Position numbers and translations under genes: made by a program. The notes beneath the pieces are model-generated. The model ran no database searches, was not told the origin of the DNA, and was given only the letters and a program-made list of their open reading frames with translations. 6,607 nucleotides of DNA, taken from the NCBI GenBank assembly GCA_002421585.1, contig DIKD01000057.1, positions 1-6,607 on the forward strand, read 5' to 3'. Of this stretch, positions 1-5,419 are shown in pieces (position 1 is the stretch's first letter; every line of letters begins with the position of its first letter). Source of the stretch: Dehalococcoidia bacterium UBA5627. GTDB taxonomy: Bacteria; Chloroflexota; Dehalococcoidia; Dehalococcoidales; UBA5627.

Positions 1-485
1 GCTTTAATCCCTCTCTTCAGTATCATCTTCCTTTGAGGACGGTCAATTACCTGCACAAATACCGTATTAGCGTTTTCTGACATTTTATATTCTCCTTTAT
101 GTAATTTGAGGTAGTAATCGCGGGCGGCGGCGGGAATAAAAAGCTTTAACGCGGGCATATTCTTAGCATTGGCGCTGGGTGTCATACCGAACTCTCCGGA
201 AAATGCCCTGGTAAATCCTTCGTGCGAATCGAAAACAAAGTCGAACGCCACGTCTATAATTCTTACATCCTCATCATGCAACTTTACCGCTGCCCGGGAC
301 AGCCGTAAAGCCCGAATGTATTCGAAAGGCGTCTTGCCGGTAAATTCTTTAAAGATGCGCGCCGAATGCCACGGCTAATATCCGGCCGCTTTTGCCAGCA
401 TCGACATGCTGATTACATCCATCAGATGATTTTCTATATAATCCTGCATGTGCTGCACTGCCAGCATCTTTTCCCGTTTCTCCAC
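1..485 (-). pseudogene. AraC-family regulator with GyrI-like domain, amber-interrupted, partial at left edge
   Basis: Read from a GTG at 485, preceded by AAGGAG with 5-nt spacing, this frame encodes an AraC/XylS-type helix-turn-helix domain over about residues 5-110. Recognisable segments include GKTPFEYIRALRLSRAA (second helix-turn-helix region) and DFVFDSHEGFTRAF. A linker follows, and from about residue 135 comes the start of what looks like a GyrI-like effector-binding domain (VIDRPQRKMILKRGIKA), which leaves the window. Codon 37 (377-375) is TAG, in the context AKAAGY-stop-PWHSARIF, where relatives as I know them have Ser (GYSPWH). A single TCG-to-TAG change would explain it; the reading frame is otherwise intact on both sides. 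Proteins of this layout are one-component transcription factors that probably sense small ligands. I call it a pseudogene, but a sequencing error or a very recent mutation is equally possible because nothing else has decayed. The family is confident; the inactive status is less so. Confidence 0.8.
81..98 (-). promoter_or_regulatory. Possible internal ribosome binding site and ATG before the effector domain
   Basis: On the minus strand AAAGGAG (98-92) sits 8 nt before an in-frame ATG (83-81), located in the linker between the AraC DNA-binding domain and the GyrI-like domain. It could start an independent effector-domain polypeptide downstream of the amber codon. The purine-rich stretch also simply encodes Lys-Gly-Glu, so it may be chance. 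Confidence 0.3.
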
Positions 486-918
486 TATTACTCCTTCTTT
501 ATTAAAGGATAATACACAGGTGAATTCGTTTCTTGACCATCATTGCTCAATATGGTTTAAAACTTCGGCTTCTTGAAATTCCTGTGATAACTAGTCTACT
601 TATCGAATTATCATATATTAAAAGTATATAACATCGGGTTTAGTACATAATATATAATTTGTAATAACAGTCATATGCTTTGCCGGTCTATTCCAACCTG
701 TAAAAATAAATTTCGTGCAATAACCGAAAATCATAGCTTTAGCGGTTTCAGACTTATCGAATACGTAATGGAGTTATCAAAGAAAAGCCTCTGCTTGTGC
801 AAAAGGAAGGCAAAAAACCTGCATATTATGAAAAAGATATTACATTGGGTAAAAGAAAAAACTAACAGCCGGAAAATTGTTTTTGAGTTAACCCGCGGAT
901 TAAGAAACTTAAGATGGC
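486..918. other. Intergenic, AT-rich, no convincing gene
   Basis: These 433 bp separate the AraC-type gene from the 3' end of dnaA; both read leftward. The part at 590-670 is very AT-rich. On the minus strand a TATTAT hexamer (514-509) lies near the AraC start but lacks a good -35 box. On the plus strand TTGACC (533-538) and TTTAAA (556-561), 17 bp apart, resemble a promoter with no credible gene after it. An 85-codon frame at 675-932 has no ribosome binding site and overlaps the dnaA end, so it was rejected. A 40-codon run at 743-862 in another frame looks protein-like and could be a relic. I see no GC-rich hairpin with a T-run that would terminate dnaA. Confidence 0.5.
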
Positions 919-2250
919 TTATTCAGATTTAAGGGATGATTGAATATCCCGTACCTTGCGTTTCAATATCGGGTTGTTTTCGATATCCTGCGCTATTTTT
1001 TCACAGGCGTGACTGACGGTGGAGGCATTCCTGCCGCCGGTCAGTTTGCCGATTTCAGAAAGCGAGTAAGCGTCCTGCTGCTTTAACAGGTACATTGATA
1101 TCTGCCTGGCAAGCGCCACTTCTTTATCTCTGCGGGGGCCGGTGATGATTTCCGGGTCGAGCTGGAAATAGTCTGCAACCGTATCAAGTAGTTTTACATG
1201 AGATATCTGCCCGCGGGTTTCCCTGTTGCCGTTAATATTGATTAAGGCTTTTGTGGCGACTTCCCGTGTAATCTGTGAGCGCAGTAATTTGGCATAGGCT
1301 ATGATGCGATTGAGGCTGCCTTCCAGTTCCCTGATATTGCGGCGTGCCTGCTGGGCGACCATTTCCAGTACATCGATTGCTATTTCGGTATCTGCCTGTT
1401 CGGCCTTAGTCTGCAGTATAGCCAGACGGGTTTCCAGGTCGGGTGGTTGAATATCGACGGTTAAACCCCATTCGAAACGGGAACGCAGGCGTTCTTCCAT
1501 GCCCGGCATCGACTGCGGCAGCTTATCGCTGGTTACAATGATTTGACGGTTGGAGTTATGCAGTTCATTGAAAGTGTGAAAGAAACTCTCTTCCGTTTGC
1601 TCTTTGCCGCTGATGAACTGGATATCGTCTACCATCAGGGCATCGACACTGCGGTATTTATCGCGGAACTCATCGGTTGTCCTGTGACGTATGGCGTCAA
1701 TAAACTCGTTGGTAAACTGCTCTCCGCTGACATATAGTACACTGGCATTTTTAGCCTGCAAGGTATGCCCGATAGCCTGTAACAGGTGGGTTTTTCCCAG
1801 ACCCGAACCGCCGTAGATGAAGAGCGGATTGTAACTTTCACCGGGACTTTGCGCCGCTGACTGCGCTGCGGCGTAAGCCAGTTGATTCGAGTTTCCCACA
1901 ACGAAGGAATCGAATGTGTATTTAGGGTTAAAGTCGGAGATTTGAGAATCGATAGCCTGTGGTGTTTCACGGTAGGCATATCCGTCGGTCGGTTCCGGTT
2001 GAATAGAGCTTACCTGAAAGTGAGCCACAACTTTGCTTTTAATGAGGCCGATCAGCGTTTTTTCAATCAGGGAACGCTGGTTCTTTTCAAGGTATTCGGC
2101 CACAAAGGTGTTGGGGGTACCGATAAAGAAATGCCCGTCCCTGAACTCTATCCCCTCGGTTTCCTGTAGCCACGTTTGATAGTTGGGTTTATTTATTTGC
2201 AGCTGTAGCTCGCCCAGTGCAGCTTCCCAGATTTCTTGTGCCGACCTCAT
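919..2250 (-). CDS. dnaA: Chromosomal replication initiator protein DnaA
   Basis: DnaA is the cytoplasmic AAA+ ATPase that binds the replication origin, melts DNA and recruits helicase; it also acts as a transcription factor. From the ATG at 2250 the protein is 443 residues, normal for the family. Domain I (about 1-80) begins SAQEIWEAALGELQ; a short linker follows. The AAA+ core has Walker A GGSGLGKT (147-154), Walker B LMVDDIQF (205-212), sensor 1 near TSD (240-242), an arginine-finger region RLRSRF (254-259) and sensor 2 RNIRELEG (304-311). Domain IV (about 350-443) ends in the helix-turn-helix GGRNASTVSHACEKI. This is odd: most DnaA proteins read GGRDHTTV or GGRDHSTV, and the E. coli DNA-contact residues P423, D433, H434 and T435 correspond here to S398, N408, A409 and S410, while the R399 equivalent (R382) is kept. 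A TTG at 2271 in the same frame would add seven residues; I prefer the ATG because it matches the usual family N terminus. No strong ribosome binding site is visible for either start. The gene is divergent from fmt. Confidence 0.97.
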   Translation of the reverse strand: MRSAQEIWEAALGELQLQINKPNYQTWLQETEGIEFRDGHFFIGTPNTFVAEYLEKNQRSLIEKTLIGLIKSKVVAHFQVSSIQPEPTDGYAYRETPQAIDSQISDFNPKYTFDSFVVGNSNQLAYAAAQSAAQSPGESYNPLFIYGGSGLGKTHLLQAIGHTLQAKNASVLYVSGEQFTNEFIDAIRHRTTDEFRDKYRSVDALMVDDIQFISGKEQTEESFFHTFNELHNSNRQIIVTSDKLPQSMPGMEERLRSRFEWGLTVDIQPPDLETRLAILQTKAEQADTEIAIDVLEMVAQQARRNIRELEGSLNRIIAYAKLLRSQITREVATKALININGNRETRGQISHVKLLDTVADYFQLDPEIITGPRRDKEVALARQISMYLLKQQDAYSLSEIGKLTGGRNASTVSHACEKIAQDIENNPILKRKVRDIQSSLKSE

Positions 2251-2356
2251 TATAAAAATACTATCTCCCAAACAATATACTTACTCTTCACTCAGATACG
2301 GCTTGCTAAAACCTCAAAATCATACCTATTTAAAAATGTCGTGTTTTTGAATAATC

Positions 2357-2373
2357 CGGGCTATCAGAGCCCG
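2357..2373. repeat. Small hairpin in the dnaA leader side
   Basis: CGGGCT (2357-2362) and AGCCCG (2368-2373) form a perfect 6-bp stem with a 5-nt loop. No T-run follows on either strand, so it is not a standard terminator. It lies about 105 bp upstream of the dnaA start and would be transcribed if the dnaA promoter is further upstream. Confidence 0.45.
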
Positions 2374-2415
2374 TAAAACCCAAAAAATCCGGGTCGGTAG
2401 TTAACTGTATCAGGG

Positions 2416-2460
2416 TTTTCCGGAAAAGAAGGTTGTTAATGAAAAACCTTGTTCAGGTTA
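2416..2460. repeat. Palindrome plus three alternative stem arms
   Basis: TTTTCCGGAAAA (2416-2427) is a perfect 12-bp palindrome. It is followed by AAGGTT (2429-2434), AACCTT (2445-2450) and AGGTTA (2455-2460). The middle arm can pair with either the first (6 bp) or the last (AACCT/AGGTT, 5 bp), giving mutually exclusive hairpins. The block could be a protein-binding site or a leader structure; no terminator T-run follows. Confidence 0.4.
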
Positions 2461-2667
2461 TCAGGAGGCAATCAGCGTTGGCAAGGCATTTTATCATAAT
2501 TGTTAGCTGATTTTTAACTATGTTATTTGTTGCAAGGTCTCTCTAGCTCTGTTTTTCGTTAAAATGCTTACTTTTAGCTATGGTCGGAGGGTCTATGGGA
2601 AAATATTCTAGCGTTACGTAAAACATTAGTTGTTAGTATGCCCTCGGGGTGTTAGAATCTATGCAAC

Positions 2668-2674
2668 GGAGGAG
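2668..2674 (+). promoter_or_regulatory. Ribosome binding site that fixes the fmt start
   Basis: GGAGGAG lies just upstream of the GTG at 2679, with GGAGG ending 6 nt before it. Upstream in-frame candidates, a GTG at 2649 and an ATG at 2661, have no comparable site, and starting there would put the Shine-Dalgarno sequence inside the coding region. Confidence 0.85.
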
Positions 2675-2678
2675 AGTC

Positions 2679-3611
2679 GTGCGTATCGTTTTTATGGGAA
2701 CACCCGATTTTGCCGTACCGGTACTAAAGCTGATGGTACTAAATGATTATCAGGTTACAGCGGTCTATACCCAGCCGGATAAGCCCGCCGGGCGCGGCTG
2801 CAGAATGGCTTTTTCTCCCGTAAAGCAGGAAGCTCTTTCACTCGGTTTGAAGGTAGTACAACCCGACAGCCTGAAAAAAGAAGAGTCCTTCGAGGAACTG
2901 GCAGCTTTAAAGCCGGATGTCATTGTGGTAGCAGCCTACGGGCAGATACTTACACAAGCAGTGCTGGATTTGCCGAAATACAAATGTATCAATATCCACC
3001 CCTCACTGCTGCCCAAATATCGCGGAGCGGTACCGGTGGCGGCATCGATACTGAACGGCGATAGCTTTGCCGGAGTCAGTTTAATGCAGATGGATAAAGG
3101 ATTGGATACCGGACCGGTAATCTCACAGGCGCAGATACCGGTTCTCGGTTATGACAATACCGGCATACTCACCCATAAGCTGTCTGTTATGGGTGCCTTT
3201 CTACTGCTTGAAATCCTGCCTGATTGGATAAAGGGGCGCATTCCGCCGCGAACGCAGGATGATTCGGCAGCTAATTACTTTAGTACCATAACCAGGGAAT
3301 CGGGTGAAATCGATTGGTCGGAGCCGGCAGAGATTATCTGGCATAAAGTACGCGCTTATTATCCCCGGCCCGGTTGCTTTACACGCTGGCAGGGGAAAAA
3401 TATAAAAATTATCGATGCCCTGCCCCGACCCGAAATCCAAAGCGCCATGTGCGGACAAGTAATCATACTTTCGGACGGCACGGCGGGTGTTGCAACCGGT
3501 AACGGCATATTAAAAATAGTCACGCTCCAAATGGAGGGCAAGAAGCCGATGTCATCGGCAGAGTTTTTAAGGGGGCAGCGGCAGTTTGCCGCTGCGATAT
3601 TGCCGTCATAA
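2679..3611 (+). CDS. fmt: Methionyl-tRNA formyltransferase
   Basis: Fmt transfers a formyl group from 10-formyltetrahydrofolate to Met-tRNA(fMet) in the cytoplasm, making the initiator tRNA competent for bacterial translation initiation. The protein is 310 residues, close to the usual size. It opens with the classic MRIVFMGTPDFAVPVL. The Rossmann-type formyltransferase domain occupies about 1-205 and carries the catalytic triad N105 and H107 (in NIHPSLLPKYRGA) and D143 (in MDKGLDTGPV), matching N106, H108 and D144 of E. coli Fmt. The C-terminal OB-fold domain for tRNA binding (about 205-310) includes KVRAYYPRPGCFT. The usual RGAAP is RGAVP here, a mild change. The GTG start at 2679 is chosen from the strong ribosome binding site and the canonical N terminus. 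No def (peptide deformylase) gene, its common partner, adjoins it in this window. No clear terminator follows; the palindromic repeat from 3618 may end or slow transcription. Confidence 0.97.
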   Translation: MRIVFMGTPDFAVPVLKLMVLNDYQVTAVYTQPDKPAGRGCRMAFSPVKQEALSLGLKVVQPDSLKKEESFEELAALKPDVIVVAAYGQILTQAVLDLPKYKCINIHPSLLPKYRGAVPVAASILNGDSFAGVSLMQMDKGLDTGPVISQAQIPVLGYDNTGILTHKLSVMGAFLLLEILPDWIKGRIPPRTQDDSAANYFSTITRESGEIDWSEPAEIIWHKVRAYYPRPGCFTRWQGKNIKIIDALPRPEIQSAMCGQVIILSDGTAGVATGNGILKIVTLQMEGKKPMSSAEFLRGQRQFAAAILPS

Positions 3612-3617
3612 TTAAAA

Positions 3618-3720
3618 TGTCATGCTGAATTCGTAAAGGACGAATGAAGCATCTGGGGTTGGGCGGAATTAACCCCCTCCCCCCAGATCCTTCGGTCGTT
3701 TTACTCCCTCCAGGATGACA
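3618..3720. repeat. Dispersed palindromic mini-repeat (TGTCATGCTGA type)
   Basis: The outer arms TGTCATGCTG (3618-3627) and CAGGATGACA (3711-3720) are inverted repeats with one mismatch. Inner arms GAAGCATCTGGGG (3647-3659) and CCCCAGATCCTTC (3681-3693) are also inverted with one mismatch. The roughly 103-bp unit can fold into one long imperfect hairpin. It resembles the widely scattered non-coding repeats of the form TGTCAT-CTGA...GAAG-ATCT found in many environmental bacterial genomes. It begins 7 bp after the fmt stop codon. No transposase is present. Confidence 0.8.
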
Positions 3721-3738
3721 AATAGAGAAAATATCATG

Positions 3739-3764
3739 TTAAGTCTCGACAGGTCGGGACTTAA
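3739..3764. repeat. Palindromic repeat, 11-bp stem
   Basis: TTAAGTCTCGA (3739-3749) and TCGGGACTTAA (3754-3764) form an 11-bp stem with one G-T pair and a 4-nt loop. No T-run follows in either direction, so it does not look like a simple terminator. It is the second of three different palindromes packed between fmt and mazG. Confidence 0.7.
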
Positions 3765-3775
3765 AGCGAGTGAAA

Positions 3776-3833
3776 AACCTCTCCTCTACCCCCCTCTCCG
3801 CCAGCGGAGAGGGGAATAAAAAGGGGTGAGGTT
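3776..3833. repeat. GC-rich palindromic mini-repeat (CCCCTCTCCGC type)
   Basis: A perfect 11-bp inverted repeat, CCCCTCTCCGC (3791-3801) with GCGGAGAGGGG (3804-3814), sits inside outer arms AACCTC (3776-3781) and GAGGTT (3828-3833). The unit resembles widespread CCTCTCC/GGAGAGG mini-repeats of bacterial intergenic DNA. It lies about 100 bp before the mazG start. The stem is strong enough to affect transcription through it, but there is no T-run after it. Confidence 0.75.
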
Positions 3834-3880
3834 GTACAAGCATGTCGCCCATAGCGGCGGTCATTAACAGACAGGATTAT

Positions 3881-3913
3881 GATAAGTTTTCGATAACTTT
3901 TCGATAACTATTT
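3881..3913 (+). repeat. GATAA direct repeat with 11-bp period upstream of mazG
   Basis: GATAA recurs at 3881, 3892 and 3903, exactly 11 bp apart. The segments are GATAAGTTTTC, GATAACTTTTC and GATAACTATTT; the 11-mer TTTTCGATAAC is repeated perfectly in tandem (3887-3897 and 3898-3908). The spacing puts the copies on nearly the same face of the DNA, as expected for an operator bound by a regulator, and the array ends 24 bp before the mazG ATG. TATGAT at 3878-3883 could be a -10 box overlapping the first copy, but no matching -35 is seen. Confidence 0.7.
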
Positions 3914-3937
3914 TCAAAATACGACAGGGAGGTCAAC

Positions 3938-4720
3938 ATGCCCGTACCGCAGAATTTGGACAGTTTTGAAACACTGGTAGAGATAATTGCGCTGCTTCGC
4001 AGCCCCGAAGGTTGCCCTTGGGACAGAAAACAGACCCACCAGTCGCTCAGGAAGAACCTTTTGGAGGAAACTTACGAGGTACTGGAGGCGATGGACGAGG
4101 CTAATGCCCAACAGCTCTGCGAGGAATTCGGGGATTTGCTGTTACAAATTGTTCTTCACAGCCGGATAGCGGCCGATAGCGGTGAATTTACTGTAAGCGA
4201 TGTTGTCAGAAAGATAAACGAAAAACTGATTTACAGGCACCCTCACGTATTCGGAGAGATTAAGGTAGAGAATGCCGAAGAGGTTACCGTCAACTGGGAG
4301 CAGTTGAAGAAGAATAAGCGCCAAGAAGAAGCCTCTATGCTGGACGGGGTTCCCGCAGATATGCCGGCTTTGGCTTACAGCCAGGCGATACAGGCAAGGG
4401 TGGCGCGCGTCGGTTTCGACTGGAAGGAAGACAGCGGTGTACTAGAGAAAATGGCGGAGGAAATCGGCGAATTTAAAGCGGCAGACAGCCCGCAGCAAAA
4501 AGAGCAAGAGTTCGGCGATATTCTTTTTACACTGGCAAACTTTGCCCGCCGGCAGGGAATCGACCTGGAGTCCTCCCTGAGAAACACCAACCGCAGATTC
4601 TATAAAAGATTCTCCACAATGGAGCAGTTCTGCCGTGAGCGCAATATGGATTTAGCGAAACTGTCATTTGATGAGCAGAACGAGCTGTGGGAAGAAGCCA
4701 AGAAAGCACTGGGGGCGTAA
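3938..4720 (+). CDS. mazG: Nucleoside triphosphate pyrophosphohydrolase MazG
   Basis: MazG hydrolyses (d)NTPs to the monophosphate and pyrophosphate in the cytoplasm, clearing non-canonical or excess nucleotides; in E. coli it also affects ppGpp levels. The 260-residue length matches the full two-domain form. The N-terminal domain has CPWDRKQTHQSL (26-37), EETYEVLEAMD (43-53) and EEFGDLLLQ (62-70). Its metal-binding pattern ExxE...ExxD is visible as E44, E47, E63 and D66. The C-terminal domain repeats the pattern in EEIGEFKAA (174-182) and QEFGDILFTLAN (190-201), with E175, E178, E191 and D194; in E. coli MazG the C-terminal domain is the active one. Both sites look intact. The ATG follows GGAGG with 5-nt spacing, fixing the start. 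The gene has its own upstream region, separated from fmt by repeats, and is preceded by an 11-bp periodic repeat that may be regulatory. Confidence 0.95.
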   Translation: MPVPQNLDSFETLVEIIALLRSPEGCPWDRKQTHQSLRKNLLEETYEVLEAMDEANAQQLCEEFGDLLLQIVLHSRIAADSGEFTVSDVVRKINEKLIYRHPHVFGEIKVENAEEVTVNWEQLKKNKRQEEASMLDGVPADMPALAYSQAIQARVARVGFDWKEDSGVLEKMAEEIGEFKAADSPQQKEQEFGDILFTLANFARRQGIDLESSLRNTNRRFYKRFSTMEQFCRERNMDLAKLSFDEQNELWEEAKKALGA

Positions 4721-4763
4721 TTTATTCGGTACTATTTTGAGGATAAATAGCAGGTATCCGTAT

Positions 4764-4802
4764 AAAATTTCTTTCGATTTCTCTTTTTAAAAAAGGAATT
4801 TT
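4764..4802. terminator. Weak AT-rich inverted repeat after mazG, possible terminator
   Basis: AAAATTTCTTT (4764-4774) pairs with AAAGGAATTTT (4792-4802) with one G-T pair and a 17-nt spacer containing CTCTTTTT. It lies 44 bp after the mazG stop. The stem is nearly all A-T and no T-run follows it on the plus strand, so a termination role is doubtful. Confidence 0.25.
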
Positions 4803-4910
4803 ACAAGTTGGAGAGTTATCATTTCAGTAAGGCGCACAGACGTCTATTGCCAGTCTAAACTGTAAGAATAAAAACAGACCACGGCTGGTTATCCCTACGC
4901 TTTTATTACT

Positions 4911-4938
4911 TGTCATACTGAGCATAACGAAGTATCTC
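4911..4938 (+). repeat. Half-unit of the TGTCATACTGAGC...GAAGTATCT mini-repeat
   Basis: The segment starts TGTCATACTGAGC and continues to GAAGTATCTCG, the left half of the dispersed palindromic repeat family also seen at 3618-3720. The expected mirror half (AGATACTTC...TCAGTATGACA) is missing, so this looks like a truncated copy. Confidence 0.6.
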
Positions 4939-4959
4939 GATGCAATTCGATATTCGCCG

Positions 4960-5010
4960 CCGTTATCACCCTAAATGGTACTTCGGGTTCGACAAGCTCA
5001 CCATGAACGG
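4960..5010. repeat. Mini-repeat copy A (GTTCGACAAGCTC...GAACGG)
   Basis: Outer arms CCGTT (4960-4964) and AACGG (5006-5010) enclose inner arms ATGGT (4975-4979) and ACCAT (5000-5004). The core GTTCGACAAGCTCACC belongs to the common CCGTTC...GAGC-TGTCGAA...GAACGG repeat family. The 31 nt at 4962-4992 recur at 5148-5178 with two mismatches. Confidence 0.75.
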
Positions 5011-5062
5011 CTTTTGTATGTCACTGCGAATGGCTTGGTGGATATAATCCAAATAAAAAAAT

Positions 5063-5100
5063 CCGTTCGCCCTGAGCGCGTCGAAGGGTCAAACGAACGG
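5063..5100. repeat. Mini-repeat copy B, perfect 7-bp arms
   Basis: CCGTTCG (5063-5069) and CGAACGG (5094-5100) are perfect inverted arms, with CCCT and AGGG pairing inside and the core GAGCGCGTCGA in the loop. This is a nearly complete member of the dispersed CCGTTCG-CCTGAGC-TCGAAGG-CGAACGG family. Confidence 0.8.
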
Positions 5101-5147
5101 AATGCAATAATTAGTGAATTAAAATAGTACCACTAAGAAACGCCACA

Positions 5148-5219
5148 GTTATCATCCTAAAGGGTACTTCGGGTTCGAAAGACTCCGCTCATCCTGAGTT
5201 TATCGAAGGACACGAACGG
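5148..5219. repeat. Mini-repeat copy C, hybrid of A-like and B-like parts
   Basis: The left 31 nt (5148-5178) match copy A (4962-4992) except for two bases. The right part (5193-5219) has the B-type pattern CCTGAG...TCGAAGGA...CGAACGG. Both A and C are followed by CTTT. The mosaic suggests recombination or duplication among repeats rather than one insertion. Confidence 0.7.
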
Positions 5220-5254
5220 CTTTAGTCATTTATATGCGGGGAGGGGTAATTAAG

Positions 5255-5323
5255 TTGCCTTTTCATAGATGCTTCGCTTTTCCATTGGAAAAACTCGCAA
5301 AGACGGTTTGTAAATAAAGGCAA
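5255..5323. repeat. Spaced inverted repeat TTGCCTTT/AAAGGCAA
   Basis: Perfect 8-bp arms (5255-5262 and 5316-5323) flank about 53 nt containing a further hairpin, TTTTCC-ATT-GGAAAA (5277-5291). The structure lies about 100 bp past the hydrolase stop. It could be a small palindromic element or chance; its family is not recognised. Confidence 0.35.
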
Positions 5324-5419
5324 GAACTACCACTCCGTAATTCTCTCCCTTTCACAAGGTGAGATTAAGAGGGATTTACGAACTTTAAGGATGGTCTTTT
5401 ATGGTCTCCCGCAGAGAAG

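Larger units (their letters stand above)
2251..2678. other. Divergent dnaA/fmt control region, possible origin or autoregulatory DNA
   Basis: This 428-bp gap holds the 5' ends of dnaA (leftward) and fmt (rightward). It contains neither CACA nor TGTG on the plus strand, so no canonical DnaA box (TTATNCACA) can exist here in either orientation. It does contain three TTGTTA motifs (2433, 2500, 2630), two near-identical TTTTA(A/G)CTATG words 60 bp apart (2512-2522 and 2572-2582), and several small palindromes listed separately. I found no promoter with both hexamers at good spacing. The region could be the origin or dnaA's own regulatory region, but the sequence does not prove either. Confidence 0.45.
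4721..5419. other. Gene-free stretch with mini-repeat cluster
   Basis: About 700 bp lie between the convergent 3' ends of mazG (plus) and the hydrolase (minus). I find no credible ORF or RNA gene. The stretch holds a weak inverted repeat after mazG, then at 4911-5219 a cluster of four related short repeats, and finally a spaced inverted repeat at 5255-5323; each is listed separately. No standard GC-stem terminator with a T-run is visible for either gene. Confidence 0.7.

Noticed and set aside
375..377. Amber codon read as pyrrolysine
   Set aside because: Pyrrolysine is not known from AraC regulators. No Pyl machinery is visible, and a Ser-to-stop single-base change is the simpler explanation.
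675..932. 85-codon plus-strand frame in the gap after dnaA
   Set aside because: It has no ribosome binding site and no recognisable domain, and it overlaps the end of dnaA. Residue content is Lys/Arg/Ser-rich as expected from AT-rich non-coding DNA.
1543..2169. Several open frames within dnaA on both strands
   Set aside because: They are shadows of the dnaA reading frame, with no domains or ribosome binding sites; the same applies to the antisense and alternate frames inside fmt, mazG and the hydrolase.
2251..2271. Seven-residue N-terminal extension of DnaA from a TTG
   Set aside because: The ATG at 2250 matches the usual DnaA N terminus, and no good ribosome binding site supports the TTG.
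2357..2373. Hairpin as a transcription terminator
   Set aside because: The stem is only 6 bp and no T-run follows on either strand.
2649..2678. Upstream starts for Fmt (GTG 2649, ATG 2661)
   Set aside because: GGAGGAG at 2668-2674 would then be coding. The GTG at 2679 has ideal spacing and gives the canonical MRIVFMGTP start.
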